Assembly (NCBI RefSeq): GCF_000715075.1
Contig: NC_134082.1
Span: 56,817,466 to 56,881,465 of the forward strand
Source of the DNA: Nicotiana tabacum
Lineage: Eukaryota > Streptophyta > Magnoliopsida > Solanales > Solanaceae
Length of the DNA stretch: 64,000 nt
Reading direction: 5' to 3'
Shown: piece after piece, positions 1 to 13,600 of the stretch
How the letters are laid out: each line of letters begins with the position of its first letter
How positions within the stretch are numbered: position 1 is the first letter of the stretch
Notes under the pieces: generated by a model
What the model saw: the letters and a program-made list of their open reading frames with translations, nothing else
Database searches by the model: none
What the model was told of the DNA's origin: nothing
Made by a program: the position numbers and the translations under genes

Positions 1-1018
1 ATGATATTAATTAGAGGCAAAATGGTCATATAACATTCCAAGAGATTTTATTGATGTACTTCTCATGCATTGCATTCATGTACATTGACCATGACCAGAT
101 GACGTTATATACGTGTATATACGTATATACATATATATATGTATATATTATACATATATACAAGTATATAACGTCATCTGGTCATGGGTCAATGTACATG
201 AATGCAATGAATAAACGTATATATATATATATATATATAGACCAGATGGCGTTATATACGCGTATATTATATGTATATGGGATATGGAAAAATGTTATGG
301 CGTTATATACGCACCACCACCTGATCATCTGGTATACGTTGATGATTTGCCCACAGTGGCCGAAATGATATGATGGGATGCCCTCAGAGGCTTGATGATG
401 CTATAAACGCATATACCCATGCATGACATTATAATATTAAATGATTAATAAAGTTATTCAGATATACATGTTGAGTCTTTTACTCCATGTTTCTCTCATG
501 TCTACTAGTTACTGATTTTTATTCCTTACATATTCGGTACATTATTTGTACTGATGTCCCTTTTGCTTAGGGACACTGCGTTTCATGCCCGCAGGTCCTG
601 ATAAACAGGTCGAGAGTCCTCCAAGTAGGCTATCAGCTCAGCGAAAGGTGTTGGTGCGCTCCATTTGCTCCGGAGTTACTTCTTTGGTCAGTATGATTAG
701 TACATGTATTGATTGGTATGGCGGGACCCTGTCCCGACCTTTATGAAAATTATGTATTCTTAGAGGCTTGTAGGTAGATCACATGTACGTAAAAGATTTT
801 ATGGCCTTGTCGGCCTATGTTCAGTATACAAGTAGTTATTTTGGTATTATAGGTCCGTATGTCTTATGTATAAGTTGGTATCACCTGTTGTATTCTACTT
901 ATCTCACGGCAGCCTTTTGGCTCAGTTATCTATGATAGTATGACATGAAAAGATACGTTATGTTGGTGCTCGATTGAGTAAGGTACCGGGTGTCATCCCC
1001 CGGGTTCGGGGCATGACA
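1..1018 (+). mobile_element. 5' LTR (3' part only) of layer 1A
   Basis: It ends in GCATGACA directly before the PBS. It corresponds to roughly the last half of the 3' LTR at 15951-18160. It differs by indels and by an AT-rich microsatellite near 115-240 that is shorter in the 3' copy. Confidence 0.75.
115..240. repeat. TA/TATATAC-rich microsatellite in LTR
   Basis: Alternating TATATAC and TA runs. The equivalent part of the other LTR (near 17390-17415) is much shorter, so this is a length-variable tract. The open frame across it is a by-product of low complexity. Confidence 0.8.
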
Positions 1019-1022
1019 AAAG

Positions 1023-1034
1023 TGGTATCAGAGC
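1023..1034 (+). other. Primer binding site, tRNA-iMet type (layer 1A)
   Basis: TGGTATCAGAGC lies five bases after the LTR end CATGACA. This is the usual PBS of plant copia and chromoviral elements, complementary to the 3' end of initiator methionine tRNA. Confidence 0.9.
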
Positions 1035-1036
1035 CG

Positions 1037-3735
1037 TTCTTTCCTAGGGAGTCTACAAGCTGTGTCTAGTAAAGTCTTGTTTATGGGTGTGTCATGCACC
1101 ACACTTATGAGCAGGAGGCTACATGGCATTTAGGATTGTCACTCTTTCTTCTTACTCTAGATCGTGTGGTAGAGCTCAGTCGTAGGAATTCAAATTTCTA
1201 AATCCTATTCTTAATAAGACGATACCTACATCCAGAAAGACAATTGGTAAGATATTACATGTGGATGTAGAAGAGTTGAGTTAGAGGAACTTGATTTCAC
1301 ATCATTCTTATGATGAGTAAATATGAGGTCTTCAGCAGATTACATGTGTACTAAGACGTGTAAGCTTCTTAATAAGAATTCCTAGGGCAAGAATGTCTAT
1401 CCGTTCTTATGGTAAAAGGAATAAGAGAATCGGAAGGTAGAGTCAAGTTTTAACAAGTAAAAAAAAGCAAGGTGAAGAAGGGAACGAGGTACTCAGTTAG
1501 TGAAAATGATCATTATCTACAATTCGGGAAAAAAATATAAGCATTTTGAGTTACCTTCAATTGTAACAGGAATATGTACAATTGGCTACACCAATCTCAG
1601 TTATGCCTTATAAGAGCTAATATATATGGTTTAAGAGAAGAACAGTATATCAGAATCCGGCTGGGGTTAGAGTAACCCAAGATGGTAGATGACTTATTTG
1701 TATTAGTTAATATTTTCGAAGGATATTGCAAAAGTACTAATAAATCTCCTTGTGAGACATCCAGATGGTGCTCTCTAAAATAGTACAGCTAGATATGAGT
1801 ACTACAAAGATAGGTACTGGAAGCCTTGAAGGGATAAATATTACCTAAATATGACTCCCGTCCCTAGTAGAGCGAGAACGATAAGCAATCCGAAGAGCCA
1901 GTAGATGGAGCAAGGGAAGCTAAAAGCAAAGGAATGTCTTCTTCGAGTTTTCAGAATAAAGTGATACACATAAATGGTAACGAGAAATAAGAAAAGAGTT
2001 AATGAAGCATTATGAGTAAGATGTTATACATGGATGGCAACGGTAGAAAAAAAAGGAAAAAAATAATACAGTATTACCGAGTCTATCGACAACGGAAGGA
2101 AAAGACAAGAGGTGAGAGGCCTCAAGACAACAAAACAGTACATGCCATATAGTCATGTCCTCATTTCGAGAAATAAGTTCGTGACTCCAATGCAGCTGCC
2201 GAAAGGAAAAGTTAGACCCCAGAATTATAGAAATCAGTATGGGCTGGTGAACAAGGTAAACTAAATGTGAATTAGGGACTGAGTGATTGAACAATACTCA
2301 GAATCATGAGAGTTTCAGATTTTGTTTCGGCGATAATAGAATGGACAATAGAAGAAGATTCATGAAAAATTTAGAGAATGGTCATTCAGGAAGATGCTTC
2401 CCTAAAGCAAGCTATGTAAGCAAAGTTAAGTTTAAGGGACTATGTGTGACAGTTACACTAAGTACCATCCTCGCGAGTAAGGAGTTTCGTTACCCTTGGT
2501 ACAGAAGGATTACCGCAAGGCGAGTAAGGGTCATCGATAATGTGAGAAGACGCCAATTATAAAGAGGTAAAACATCTATAGGTAGATCATCGTAGCACTA
2601 AATATTAGCACTTCCCTATAAAAGGAATATGGAGTGATGTGACATTAAGTCAGAATTAAGTGGTTCTACTAATTATGGAATGGTAAAAGAAGAATGCGAT
2701 AAAATGAAAAAGGGATGAGATTGCACTTATTCAAAGCCTATATGCTACGATACTATAACATTATGCAAACACGACGTCAAGGAGAGGAAGTAAGGGTTCC
2801 TGCCCGGAAGGTTATTTATAAATAAGGAGCCACTGCAAAAGGTAAGTTAGACAAAGGAAATAACCCAAGAGAGATTACGCGGAATATGTATATGAGAATG
2901 GCTGACAAGTAGTTAGTAGTTGATTCAGGAAGACCCTATTCATGACTAGACAAGAAGTTATAGACAAATTAGCAAATCATGCAAGATAAATGTAGTAAAC
3001 CCCAACATAGAGAATTCAGCATCGCAGTAATATCATTATAATACTTGAGATATATTCAAATAGGAGTCGGGGTAGTTAAAGGTACCATATGAGTGTTATG
3101 GGGATAAAATAAAGTGCAACTGGAAAGATAGTAAAAATATCAGTTCAAAAGCAACCCTACAAGCACAAGGACACGGAGGTAAGCAACTACAGATGATTAT
3201 AGGTAAGGAAGGACATAGAAAGGTCCGTAATAAGCTCACAACTTTACGAGAGTCAAGGGTTCTCCCTAAGTACTATAACAAAAGACTAGCTAAGGAAATA
3301 AGGAAGAAGGCTTCAACCTAAGCACAATGACCTAAAGAGGAAACTGTCGTGTAATAACAGTCTCACAACAACATTGGAAGCACTCCAAAGGAAAGTGGCA
3401 CTATGATAAAAGTAATATTCGAGATCATATGAGTTGTACAAAAACTCTGGCATGTGTGGGTACTAAGATAATCTAAGTATGGACACAACACGGGGGCAGA
3501 AAGACCAGAAAAAGTAATAGCTTATCTTGAAAGAAAGGTAAGATGGAACGAAAGAAATTATTTGATCAATAATCCAGAGTTAGTTACGTTATGAACGCAC
3601 TTAAGGATTCGTAGTTTTATATATGCAACATATACAACCATAGAAGATTCTGGTATACGTTAAAAGAAAGAATTGAGCCCAGGTCATAGACAAAGGATTA
3701 AATTGTTAAAGGATTGTATCATGCATATTCCTCAG
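1037..3735 (+). mobile_element. Internal non-coding region of layer 1A, left part
   Basis: About 2.7 kb, A- and G-rich on this strand, with stops in all frames. The longest frame (2287-2562) resembles no retroelement domain I know. I see no gag start, zinc knuckle, protease or RT motif. It continues at 14126 after the nested element. Confidence 0.6.
3731..3735. other. Target-site duplication CTCAG (left) of layer 2A
   Basis: CTCAG directly precedes the LTR and is repeated exactly at 14121-14125. A 5-bp TSD is standard for Ty3/gypsy integrases. Confidence 0.9.
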
Positions 3736-4817
3736 TGTAACGACCCGACCGGTCGTTTTGAGCTTTTGCACTTTGTTCGCCAGTTCTTGGGCATTACTTT
3801 CCCCGTGTGGTGTATTATGACTTATGTAAATCATTGGTATTGGGTTTCAGGTTAATCAGAATGAATTTGGAAGAATAGTCTCAGTTGAAAGATTTGAATT
3901 TGAAAGGTTTGACCAAGAGTTGACTTATGTGTAAATGATCACGGATCGGAATTTTTATGAATTGTCTAGCTCCATTAGGTGATTTATGACTTAGGAGCGT
4001 GATTGGAATTGGTTTTGGAGGTCCGGTGTGGAATTTGGCTTGAATTGGCGAAAGTAGTATTTTAGCGATTTCCGGTTGATAGGTGAGATTTTGATCCAAG
4101 GGTCGGAATGGAATTCCGAGGGTTTCTGTAGCTTCATTACGTGATTTGGGATGTGTGTGCAAAATTTCATGTCATTCGGAGGTGATTTGGTCGGGTTTTT
4201 GATCAAATGCGTGTTTCAGAAGTTTTTGGAAAACTTAGGCTTGAATTCGATGTGAATTGATGGTTTTGATGTTGTTTGAGGTATTTTGTTGATTGTAAAA
4301 GGTTTGAATGATGTTATGGGGTGTGTTGGCATGTTTGGTCGGGGTCACATGAGGCTCAAATAAGTTTTGGAAGAGTTTTTGGAAGATTTTTGCCGTTTTG
4401 AGCATAATCACGTAATGATCCAAAGGTCAATTTTTAGTTATCGAGATTGAAATTTGATTTTGAGACTTCTGAAATTTTGATAATGAATTATAGGACTGAT
4501 CAGGAAAGTTTGGTCTAATTTCATCAAGTCGCGATTGGGTTTTTGACGCGAAACATCTGTTAATTGTTTAACGAGCGAAATGGATATCGCACTGAGCAAA
4601 CGAGCTCCGAATTGAGTTTAGACTGAAGGTATATGTTTGTATCATTATTTGTGACTCATATGAACAAGAATCATCGAATTCCGAGGTCCCAGGCCCGAGA
4701 AATGAATTTTTGAGTAAAATTGTTTTCCGAAAATATTTAAGGAAAATGGAAATGAAATTTGATTAGAAAGTGATGATATCGGGCCCGTATTTTAGTTCTG
4801 GTGCCCGGTACAGGTCT

Positions 4818-4826
4818 TATATATAG
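4818..4826 (+). promoter_or_regulatory. Possible LTR TATA box
   Basis: TATATATAG stands in an otherwise mixed context about 1.1 kb into the LTR and is conserved at 11706-11714 in the other copy. The position is plausible for U3, but no transcript start can be read from sequence. Confidence 0.3.
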
Positions 4827-5099
4827 TTTAAGCACCTTCTGTAAAGTTTGGTTGAAAATGGACGTCATTTGACGTGTTTCGGACTCAAAATGGAAAATTT
4901 GATGTTTTATGAAATTTGAAAGAATTCTTGGATTTTAAAGCTTAATTCATGGTGTATGACGTTATTTTGGCTATTTGATCGCATGGTTAAGTTCGTAGGA
5001 TGTTGTTGAGTTAGTGCATATGTTTGGTTAGGAGCCCCGAGGGCTCGGGAGTGATTTCGGACTTAGGAAAATTTGGAGAATAATTGCAGAAATAGTACC

Positions 5100-5220
5100 T
5101 AGTGAACAGTACCCGCGCGCGATGAACAGTGATCCGTGAACAGTCCCCCCGTGAACAGTACCGTGTACAGTACCGTGTACAGTAACCCCGTGAACAATAG
5201 CCCCGTTAACAGTACCGGAC
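5100..5220 (+). repeat. Short tandem repeats of a GTGAACAGTA word in LTR
   Basis: About ten imperfect copies of the 10-14 base word GTGAACAGTACC. The 3' LTR counterpart (11989-12095) has a different arrangement and number of copies, showing slippage since insertion. Confidence 0.8.
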
Positions 5221-7170
5221 AAAATGTTAAGTTCGGGAGATTTTCCATTTTTAACGAGTTGGAGCTCAGATAAGGCGATTTTTGGGGAGATTTTCGGAGA
5301 GAACAACGGGGTAAGTATTCTTAACTTAATTTTGGTTAGATTACTCGAATCTATTACAAGTTTTGGCATTAAATCCATGAATTTAGCGAGAAAAGTTAGA
5401 AACCCTCTCGGATAGAATTGAGGATTTGAGGGTTGAAATGTTATGGGAATTTGATAATTTTGATATGGTTAGACTCGTGGGGAGACAAGGAACCCGTTGA
5501 TGTAAAAATTTCTGAGTTTCGAGACGTGGGCCGGGGGCTCGGGTTTTGCCAAATTCGTTAATTTTGATATTTTTCGAGTGTTTTCGATTGGGTATTGTCC
5601 CTTTAGCATAATGCGACATATTCGTTGTGATTTTGAGTAGATTCGTCGCACGAGGAGGCTAATTTGAGAGGCAAGGGCATAGCGAGCTAGAGCTTTGGCC
5701 GGTTTGAGGTGAGTAATGAGTGTAAATAATGTCTTGAGGGTTTGAAACCCCGGATTGCACATCATAGTGCTATATTGAGGTAAGACACCCGTTGGATGAA
5801 GAGCGAGGGGTCCTTTACTACTGAGGATTGTGACTTGGTCCATCCCGTATTGATGATTTTACTGTATATTTGATTGAAACTGATTTGTTATCATTATGAT
5901 TTGGGTTGTTTGCCATATTTGGGCTTCGTGCCAATTATTTGAATCCTTCGGGAATTTTTATCACTATTTCCTCACTGTTTTGACTTATATTTAAACTCAG
6001 TCCTGTTGATGATTATTGTTTTACAAACTCATCCACTTTTATACTGATTTGAAACTCAAATGATATTCTGGGCTGAGAACTACTGTTTTACAAATGCCCA
6101 AGGGGCTTGTGATGATTTTCGGACTAAGTGAGGCCAAGGGCCATATGTGAGGATATGCTGAGTGATTTGAGGCCGAGGGCCTGAGTTACTATTTATGCCA
6201 TGCGGTGGCTTGAGTGATGTGAGGAGACTTTCAGGCCTTACGAGTGAAGTGAGAAGGCTTTCAGGCCTTATGTTATTATTGCGCTTGGGCTGTAGGAGCC
6301 CCTCCAGAGTCTGTACACCCAGCGCGGGTACCCATGTGATTTGAGACAGTGGTAACAATCATATTGTATGATGCAATTTGGTCAGGTAACAATGACTGAC
6401 CAGGAATAACACCGTGAGGTCAGGTAACAATGGCTGACCAGGAACTAATTTGTGCCCGAGGGGCCGGTACTATTCTATATGATTGCCCGAGGGGCGAGGT
6501 TTATATGTTTATTTTGCATACTCACTTGTCTTTTACTTGTTTAATTGTGGTATTTATGCCCGCGGGGCGGCTTTCTGTGCATAGTGACACTAATTGTTTT
6601 GAAATTATTTCACAACTGTTGAAAAGATCATTTTCAAAAGAGTGTTAAAACTGAGCCAAGGTATTTTCTAAAGAATTCACAGTTTCACTGATTTTTCTCA
6701 AGGAGTTTTACACTGCTTCTATATAGCATGTTGGTTGCTTTACGTGATTTCTTGCTGCTTAGTTATTATTTACCTTTATTACTCACTGAGTTGGAGTACT
6801 AACTTCACTCCCTTCACCTCGCGTGCAGTTGTAGGTATTTGTTCACCCGGTAGCGGGTATTGACTACGTGGAGGCAGAGTTGTAGAGGTTTTAGCGAGGT
6901 GACTGCTAGCGTTCGCAGCACCACTGTCTTTCTATGTTATTCATTATTCTTGTTCAGTGTATTTCTAGACTGTAAAGTGGAAATTTCATTCTTATATATG
7001 CTCGTGACTTGTGACACCCCGGTTAGGGCTGTGTCGGGCTGGACTTCCACATTATTATCTATATTTGTGTTAATTAACTGCTTTAAAAGATGAATTGGGT
7101 TAGACTGGCTGGCCTTGTCTTCAAGAGAGGCGCCATCACGATCGAGTTCGGGGTTAGGGTCGTGACAAGT

Positions 7171-7183
7171 TGGTATCAGAGCC
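7171..7183 (+). other. Primer binding site, tRNA-iMet type (layer 2A)
   Basis: TGGTATCAGAGCC begins three bases after the LTR end GTGACA. It is intact, so the element could have been primed by a helper. Confidence 0.9.
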
Positions 7184-10100
7184 TAGGTTACATAGGTCTC
7201 ACGAGTCATGAGCAGGTTTAGTAGAGTCTCGCGGATCGGTACGGAGACGTCTGTATTTATCCTCGAGAGGCTGCAAAACCTTTAGGAAAACTTCACATTC
7301 TTGAATTCTTATCGTGCGTCCTTGATTCATCTTGAAAAGAAACTTTTGAAATTCCTTCCACGCATTCGTATGTGCGCATGAGCGCTCAGTATCAGATGTG
7401 CCTCGATGACTTGTAATTCCCCGATCGAGGGGTGAGATGTGATCTCTATAAATTGATGTTGGGCCAGTCTGAAGGACTTGAGGCCGGATCTTTACCTATG
7501 GCTTGAGCACCGAGGTGCTGATTGTGTGAGCAAGTGTTTTGAACTTATATGTTCGGTATTGTCCCTATTAGTGGAAGTGACGGTTGAGTAACTATGTGAT
7601 GAGTATGTTAGTACTGCGAGATGTATTCATATGATTTGGAAACGACAAGAATGGTCTGCTGGAAGATAGAAGAACTATTAGATGCTTGAATTCCATCTTG
7701 ATTCGAGGTATATGCCCGAGTTATAGGCGTATGAAAAATCTTTTCATGTTTCCCAGTTGTGAGTGAAAAAAATAAATAAATTCATATTGCGGTATGAGTT
7801 CAGACTTAGGAAGACTAAGTGACTGCGTATAGTTTATGATGGTGGAAGGTATACATAAATGTTAGTTAAGGCGAAGCAGGTGGGTTATCCCTTGCGAAGA
7901 ATTTTTGGGGTTGTGTGATCCTTATGTGTCCGTTAGAAGATCTCATTTACCAGTGAAGTATAAGTATTGAAATTTGAATGTGGGACGCTTAAGAGAGTGG
8001 GTTTAATTGTTATGAGAGTAAATGCTAGATTTGTAAAAGATATGAAGTACCAGATGGTCTGTGCGCCACGAGTTTATGAAGGTTTGAGTTTAATCTCACT
8101 ATGGTATTATGGCATCAATAGAGTATAAGTGTTATGAGTTATTGAGTATGTGTTGATCTATGGTTTTGGGCCAAGTGAGGGAGATGCTATTGATTAGGTA
8201 ATTGCACGGTTAGGCGCTATGTTGGTTCCAGTTTGAGACGTACGGGCGAATCAGTTATGCCTTGCCGAAATTGAGACCGAGGATTACTCGAGTAGAGGAA
8301 AACATTTTGACAAAGGTTATGTTATGCTTCATAAAAAAACAAAAAAATCACGGAATGTCTAGAGTGTTGTTGGTAAAGATTGCTCAGCGCATAAAGTAGG
8401 AAGTTGCTTGGTTGTATTGGGATGAGGATTTCATTTTGCGGTATCGGAGTGCCAATGAGGCACAGGTTGTTCTGTTCATTAGGTCAGGTAAGTTGCAGTT
8501 TGAATAAGAATGAATGACTTTCAAGAATGGTTCTAATGTGTTCGAGATTATACAAGGAACAATCGGGTAACTTAAGGTTGTGTATGTGGTTAGAGACTGT
8601 ATTTTAATTGGAAGAGGTCAAGACTTGTGGAATTTTTATGTTAATTATGAGATTCTATGTATCAGTATCAGGAAAGTAAAGGTAACGGATTTAGATTCGC
8701 AGGAAGTTCTTCAAAGTAAAGTATTCTGGAATGTGGTGTTTCTGGGAATATTTGAGAGAGTATTCAGCGGCTTATAGGTCTTAGATAGTGTGGTCTTGTA
8801 CTCGGGTCTCGTGTAGTGAGCCTGGGTTGAGGAATTGTGGTGCTACAGCAAGAGGGAATATCAAGTTGAAAATGAATCAGAAGGGAAACTAGATAGATGG
8901 AATAGCTTGATAGTAGACCGAATCAGTATAGTAAGGATATGATTAACTCCTTGTGCGTGTTCGAGGTAATGAGCTCTTACAAGTATTTTGCAGCAATGCT
9001 CTTGGGTTTTGATGGCTTGCTTAGCTTGGACGAGTTAGAAGGATTCAGTCCTGGTAGGTCTGATTTGTGCAAAGAGAATTCGGAGAGTTCTTGATGGTTT
9101 TTACCGCGGTTTGGAGATGTATATTTTCTATGGGCATGCAGAGCATGGGATGTGTAGTGACTTTTCTTCTAGATGGGACCAATGGAAAGTTCTTGATTAG
9201 TTGAGTACGTATATTTGTGTGGCTCGGAAGGGAGATGAAGTTCTCATGTTATACCAGGATGATATGGTATGTGCGGTATGTAGTGGAGGATCGAGATTTG
9301 CGTGTGTAGAGTTACAGTTCAGTTTTGAAAGGAAGTTCATAAAACTCTTAGGTAGCAGGTAGCCTCAGATGGTTAAGGGAATGATATTTCTAATTAGAAG
9401 TGATTTGACGATAGTATATATTTAGAAAAAGGGTAACATGATAAAGTGGATGGCACTTCGGTAGTATTGCGGCACTTTCTGGCTAGATTGACCACTAATA
9501 TTCGAGTTTGCTTGGTGGCACAGAAGAATGTTTTTGTATCTCTCGTGAAGTGATTGGGTACTAGAGGTGAGTTATATATGAGAGTGGCGGAATTGGGATC
9601 AGATATGGTAATTCATGTGTTTTATGGACTTGAAGACTAGGAGTTCTCATATACAGGTTAGATTGTGGTTGTGGATGGCAAAATATGGGTAAGTTAGTCA
9701 GATATTAGTATGTTCTATGATTCAGTCATTGTGGACCTTCAAAGGATTATTTATCGGTTGTGTGTAACTGGAGTTGATGTATGGTCCATTGATAGACCAA
9801 TATGGTATATGTGTCCGGCATCGAGATAGTTTTGTTGACTTCGAGTTGCTGTTGGCGGAGGATGTGTTGCTTCGGTTGTTTTGAGCTATTAGCAATTATA
9901 GGGATTTATGCGTTACCGTTTAGTGTTGTGAGACATTACGATCTGTTGGTTATAGGTACCTATGGTGCGGTTCTATCGGAGTTTCATAATGGAAGTCGAT
10001 TGGGAAGTGTAATTGTGTTGGATTAGATGAGATCATTGGGAACATCAATGAATACAACGGATTCGGTTTCAACATGTTGGAAGGATAATATCGAGGTTCG

Positions 10101-10611
10101 GCTCAGAAATTTGCTTTGGTATTTGCCATAAAAAAAGTGGCTTCATGAATGGTTGATCTGGGAAATGGTTATGGCTTATTATGTGTTTCATTATCATTGG
10201 CAGTATATGAAAGTGCTGGAATGAGACTTTAGTTGATAAGAGGTTTTCTACCTGTATTCGGTTGTTGCGTACAACTGCTATGAATGGAATTTATCTCTAC
10301 ATATGTTTGAGTTATGTGGTATGTTATATAATTGCACCTGACGATGCAGGTATGGGTGAATACATCTTGTTCGGACTTATTCAAAGTCTAGATGTGAGAT
10401 TCTGATCTTATAGACGGTTTCAGAAGTGGAAATGTGGTTCTAAGGTTTATGTGCTAGGTTGGATTGTGAAAGTTCAATTACATTGTGTTATCGGACCTAT
10501 ATGAGATAGGGTGATGTAGGATCACCCCCGGGGATATGCATGGTAAAGTTATTCAGCTATTGGTTGGCATTTAGAACAACTCTGAGTACGTTCGAGGACG
10601 AACGTGTGTTT
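7184..10611 (+). mobile_element. Non-coding interior of layer 2A
   Basis: About 3.4 kb between PBS and PPT with no frame that looks like gag, protease, RT, RNase H or integrase. The longest frames (8580-8777, 9802-10026) are short and unrecognised. The first 150 bases resemble a chromovirus leader. Whether the rest is decayed pol or unrelated filler needs an alignment. Confidence 0.7.
10589..10604. promoter_or_regulatory. Conserved inverted repeat just before the PPT (layer 2A)
   Basis: CGTTCGAGGACGAACG: six-base arms around AGGA, about 8 bases before the PPT. The same motif precedes the PPT of three other elements in the window (15918-15933, 44745-44760, 61131-61146). Its function is unknown. 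Confidence 0.7.
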
Positions 10612-10624
10612 AAGTGGGGGAGGA
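10612..10624 (+). other. Polypurine tract (layer 2A)
   Basis: AAGTGGGGGAGGA abuts the TG of the 3' LTR, as expected for the plus-strand primer. Confidence 0.85.
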
Positions 10625-13600
10625 TGTAACAACCCGACCGGTCGTTTTGAGCTTTTGCACTTTGCTCGCTAGTTCTTGGGCATTACTTGCCCCGTGTGGT
10701 GTATTATGACTAATGTAAATCATTGGTGTTGGGTTTCAGGTTAATCAGAATGAATTTGGAAGAATAGTCTCAGTTGAAAGCTTTGAATTTGAAAGGTTTG
10801 ACCAAGAGTTGACTTATGTGTAAATGATCTCGGATCGGAATTTTTATGAATTGTCTAGCTCCATTAGGTGATTTATGACTTAGGAGCGCTATTGGAATTG
10901 GTTTTGGAGGTCCGGTGTGGAATTTGGCTTGAATTGGCGAAAGTAGTATTTTAGCGATTTCCGGTTGATAGGTGAGATTTTGATCCAAGGGTCGGAATGG
11001 AATTCCGAGGGTTTCTGTAGCTTCATTACGTGATTTGGGATGTGTGTGCAAAATTTCATGTCATTCGGAGGTGATTTGGTCGGGTTTTTGATCAAATGCG
11101 TGTTTCAGAAGTTTTTGGAAAACTTAGGCTTGAATTCGATGTGAATTGATGGTTTTGATGTTGTTTGAGGTATTTTGTTGATTGGAAAAGGTTTGAATGA
11201 TGTTATGGGGTGTTTTGGCATGTTTGGTCGGGGTCACATGAGGCTCGGATAAGTTTTGGAAGAGTTTTTGGAAGATTTTTGCCGTTTTGAGCATAAGCAC
11301 GTAATGATCCAAAGGTTAATTTTTAGTTCTCGAGATTGAAATTTGATTTCGAGACTTCTGGAATTTTGATAATGAATATAGGACTGATCTGGAAAGTTTC
11401 GTCTAATTTCATCAAGTAGCGATTGAGTTTTTGACGCGAAACATCTGTTAATTGTTTAACGAGCAAAATGGATATCACACTAAGCAAACGAGCTCCGAAT
11501 TGAGTTTCGACTGAAGGGCTATGTTTGTATCATTATTTGTGACTCGTAAGAACAAGAATCATCGAATTCCGAGGTCTCAGGCTCGAGAAATGAATTTTTG
11601 AGTAACATTGTTTTTCGAAAATATTTAAGGAAAATGGAAATGAAATTTGATTAGAAAGTGATGATATCGGGCCCGTATTGTAGTTCTGGTACCCGGTAGA
11701 GGTCTTATATATAGTTTAAGCACTTTCTGTAAAGTTTGGTTGAAAACAGACGTCATTTGACGTGTTACGGACTCAAAATGGAAAATTTGATGTTTTATGA
11801 AATTTGAAAGAATTATTGGATTTTAACGCTTAATTCATGTTATATGACGTTATTTTGGCGATTTGATCGCACGGTTAAGTTCATAGGATATTGTTGAGTT
11901 AGTGCATATGTTTGGTTAGGAGCCCCGAGGGCTCGGGAGTGATTTCGGACATAGGAAAATTTGGAGAAAAATTGTAAAAATAGTACCCAGTGAACAGTAA
12001 CCGCGCGTGAACAGTAACCGCGAGGGGTGAACAGTGATCCGTGAACAGTCCCCCCGTGAACAATCCGTGTACAGTACCCATGAACAGTACCAGACAGAAT
12101 GTTAAGTTTGGGAGATTTTCCATTTTTAACGATTTGGAGCTCGGATAAGGCGATTTTTCAGGAGATTTTCGGAGAGAACAACGGGGTAAGTATTCTTAAC
12201 TCAATTTTTGTTAGATTACTCGAATCTATTACAAGTTTTGGCATTAAATTCGTGAATTTAGCGGGAAAAGTTAGAAACCCTCTCGGATAGAATTGAGGAT
12301 TTGAGGGTTGAAATGTTATGAGAATTTGATAATTTTGGTATGGTTAGACTCGTGGGGAGACAAGGAACCTGATGATGTAAAAATTTCTAAGTTTCGAAAC
12401 GTGGGCCGGGGGCTCGGGTTTTGTCAAATTCGTTAATTTTGATATTTTTCGAGTGTTTTCGATTGGGTATTGTCCCTTTAGCATAATGCGACATATTCGT
12501 TGTGATTTTGAGCAGATTCGTCGCACAAGGAGGCTAATTTGAGAGGCAAGGGCATAGCGAGCTAGAGCTTTGGCCGGTTTGAGGTGAGTAATGAGTGTAA
12601 ATGATGTCCTGAGGGTTTGAAACCCCGGATTGCACATCATAGTGCTATATTGAGATAAGACACCCGCTGGATGAAGAGCGCGGGGTCCTTTACTACTGAG
12701 GATTGTGACTTGGTCCATCCCGTATTGACGATTTTACTACATATTTGATTGACACTGATTTGTTATCATCATGATTTGGGTTGTTTGCCATATTTGGGAT
12801 TCGTGCCAATTATTTGATTCCTTCGGGAATTTTTATCACTATTTCCTCACTATTTTGACTTATATTTAAACTCAGTCCTGTTGATAATTATTGTTTTACA
12901 AACTCAGCCACTTTTATACAGATTTGAAACTCAAATGATATGTCTAAATGATATTCTGGGCTAAGAACTACTGTTTTACTAATGTCCAAGGGGCTTGTGA
13001 TGATTTTCGGACTGAGTGAGGCCAAGGGCCATATGTGAGGATATGCTGAGTGATATGAGGCCGAGGGCCTGAGTTACTATTTATGCCACGCGGTGGCTTG
13101 AGTGATGTGAGGAGGCTTTCAGGCCTTATGAGTGAAGTGAGAAGGCTTTCAGGCCTTATGTTATTATTGCGCTTGGGATGTAGGAGCCCCTCCGGAGTCT
13201 GCACACCCATAGTGAGCGCGGGTACCCATGTGATTTGAGACAGTGGTAACAATGACACTGTATGATGCAATTTGGTCAGGTAACAATGACTGACCAGGAC
13301 AGTGGTAACAATGACACTGTATGATACAATTTGGTTAGGTAACAATGAATGACCAGGAATAACACCGCGAGGTCAGGTAACAATGGCTGACCAGGAACTA
13401 ATTTGTGCCCGAGAGGCTGGTACTATTCTATATGATTGCCCAAGGTGCGAGGTTTATATGTTCATTTTGCATACTCACTTGTCTTTTACTTGTTTAATTG
13501 TGGTATTTGTGCCCGAGGGGTGAATTTCTGTGCATAGCGGCACTAATTGTTTTGAAATTATTTCACAACTGTTGAAAAGATCATTTTCAAAAGAGGTTTA

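Larger units (their letters stand above)
3736..7167 (+). mobile_element. 5' LTR of layer 2A (3432 bp)
   Basis: Starts TGTAACGACCCGACC and ends GGGTCGTGACA, with the PBS following. In the first 115 bases I count about six differences from the 3' LTR, so the insertion is not recent. The several frames of 60-124 codons on the minus strand recur in the other LTR and are not genes. Confidence 0.9.

Noticed and set aside
51..368. 105-codon frame at the left end
   Set aside because: It runs through an LTR microsatellite (TATATAC) with low-complexity Tyr/Ile translation; no domain.
1023..1034. Fragment of a tRNA gene
   Set aside because: It is the primer binding site complementary to initiator Met tRNA; no tRNA fold around it. 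The same applies at 7171-7183.
3881..4423. Minus-strand frames repeated at 10770-11312
   Set aside because: They are two copies of the same LTR; duplication explains the repeated frames, not coding conservation.
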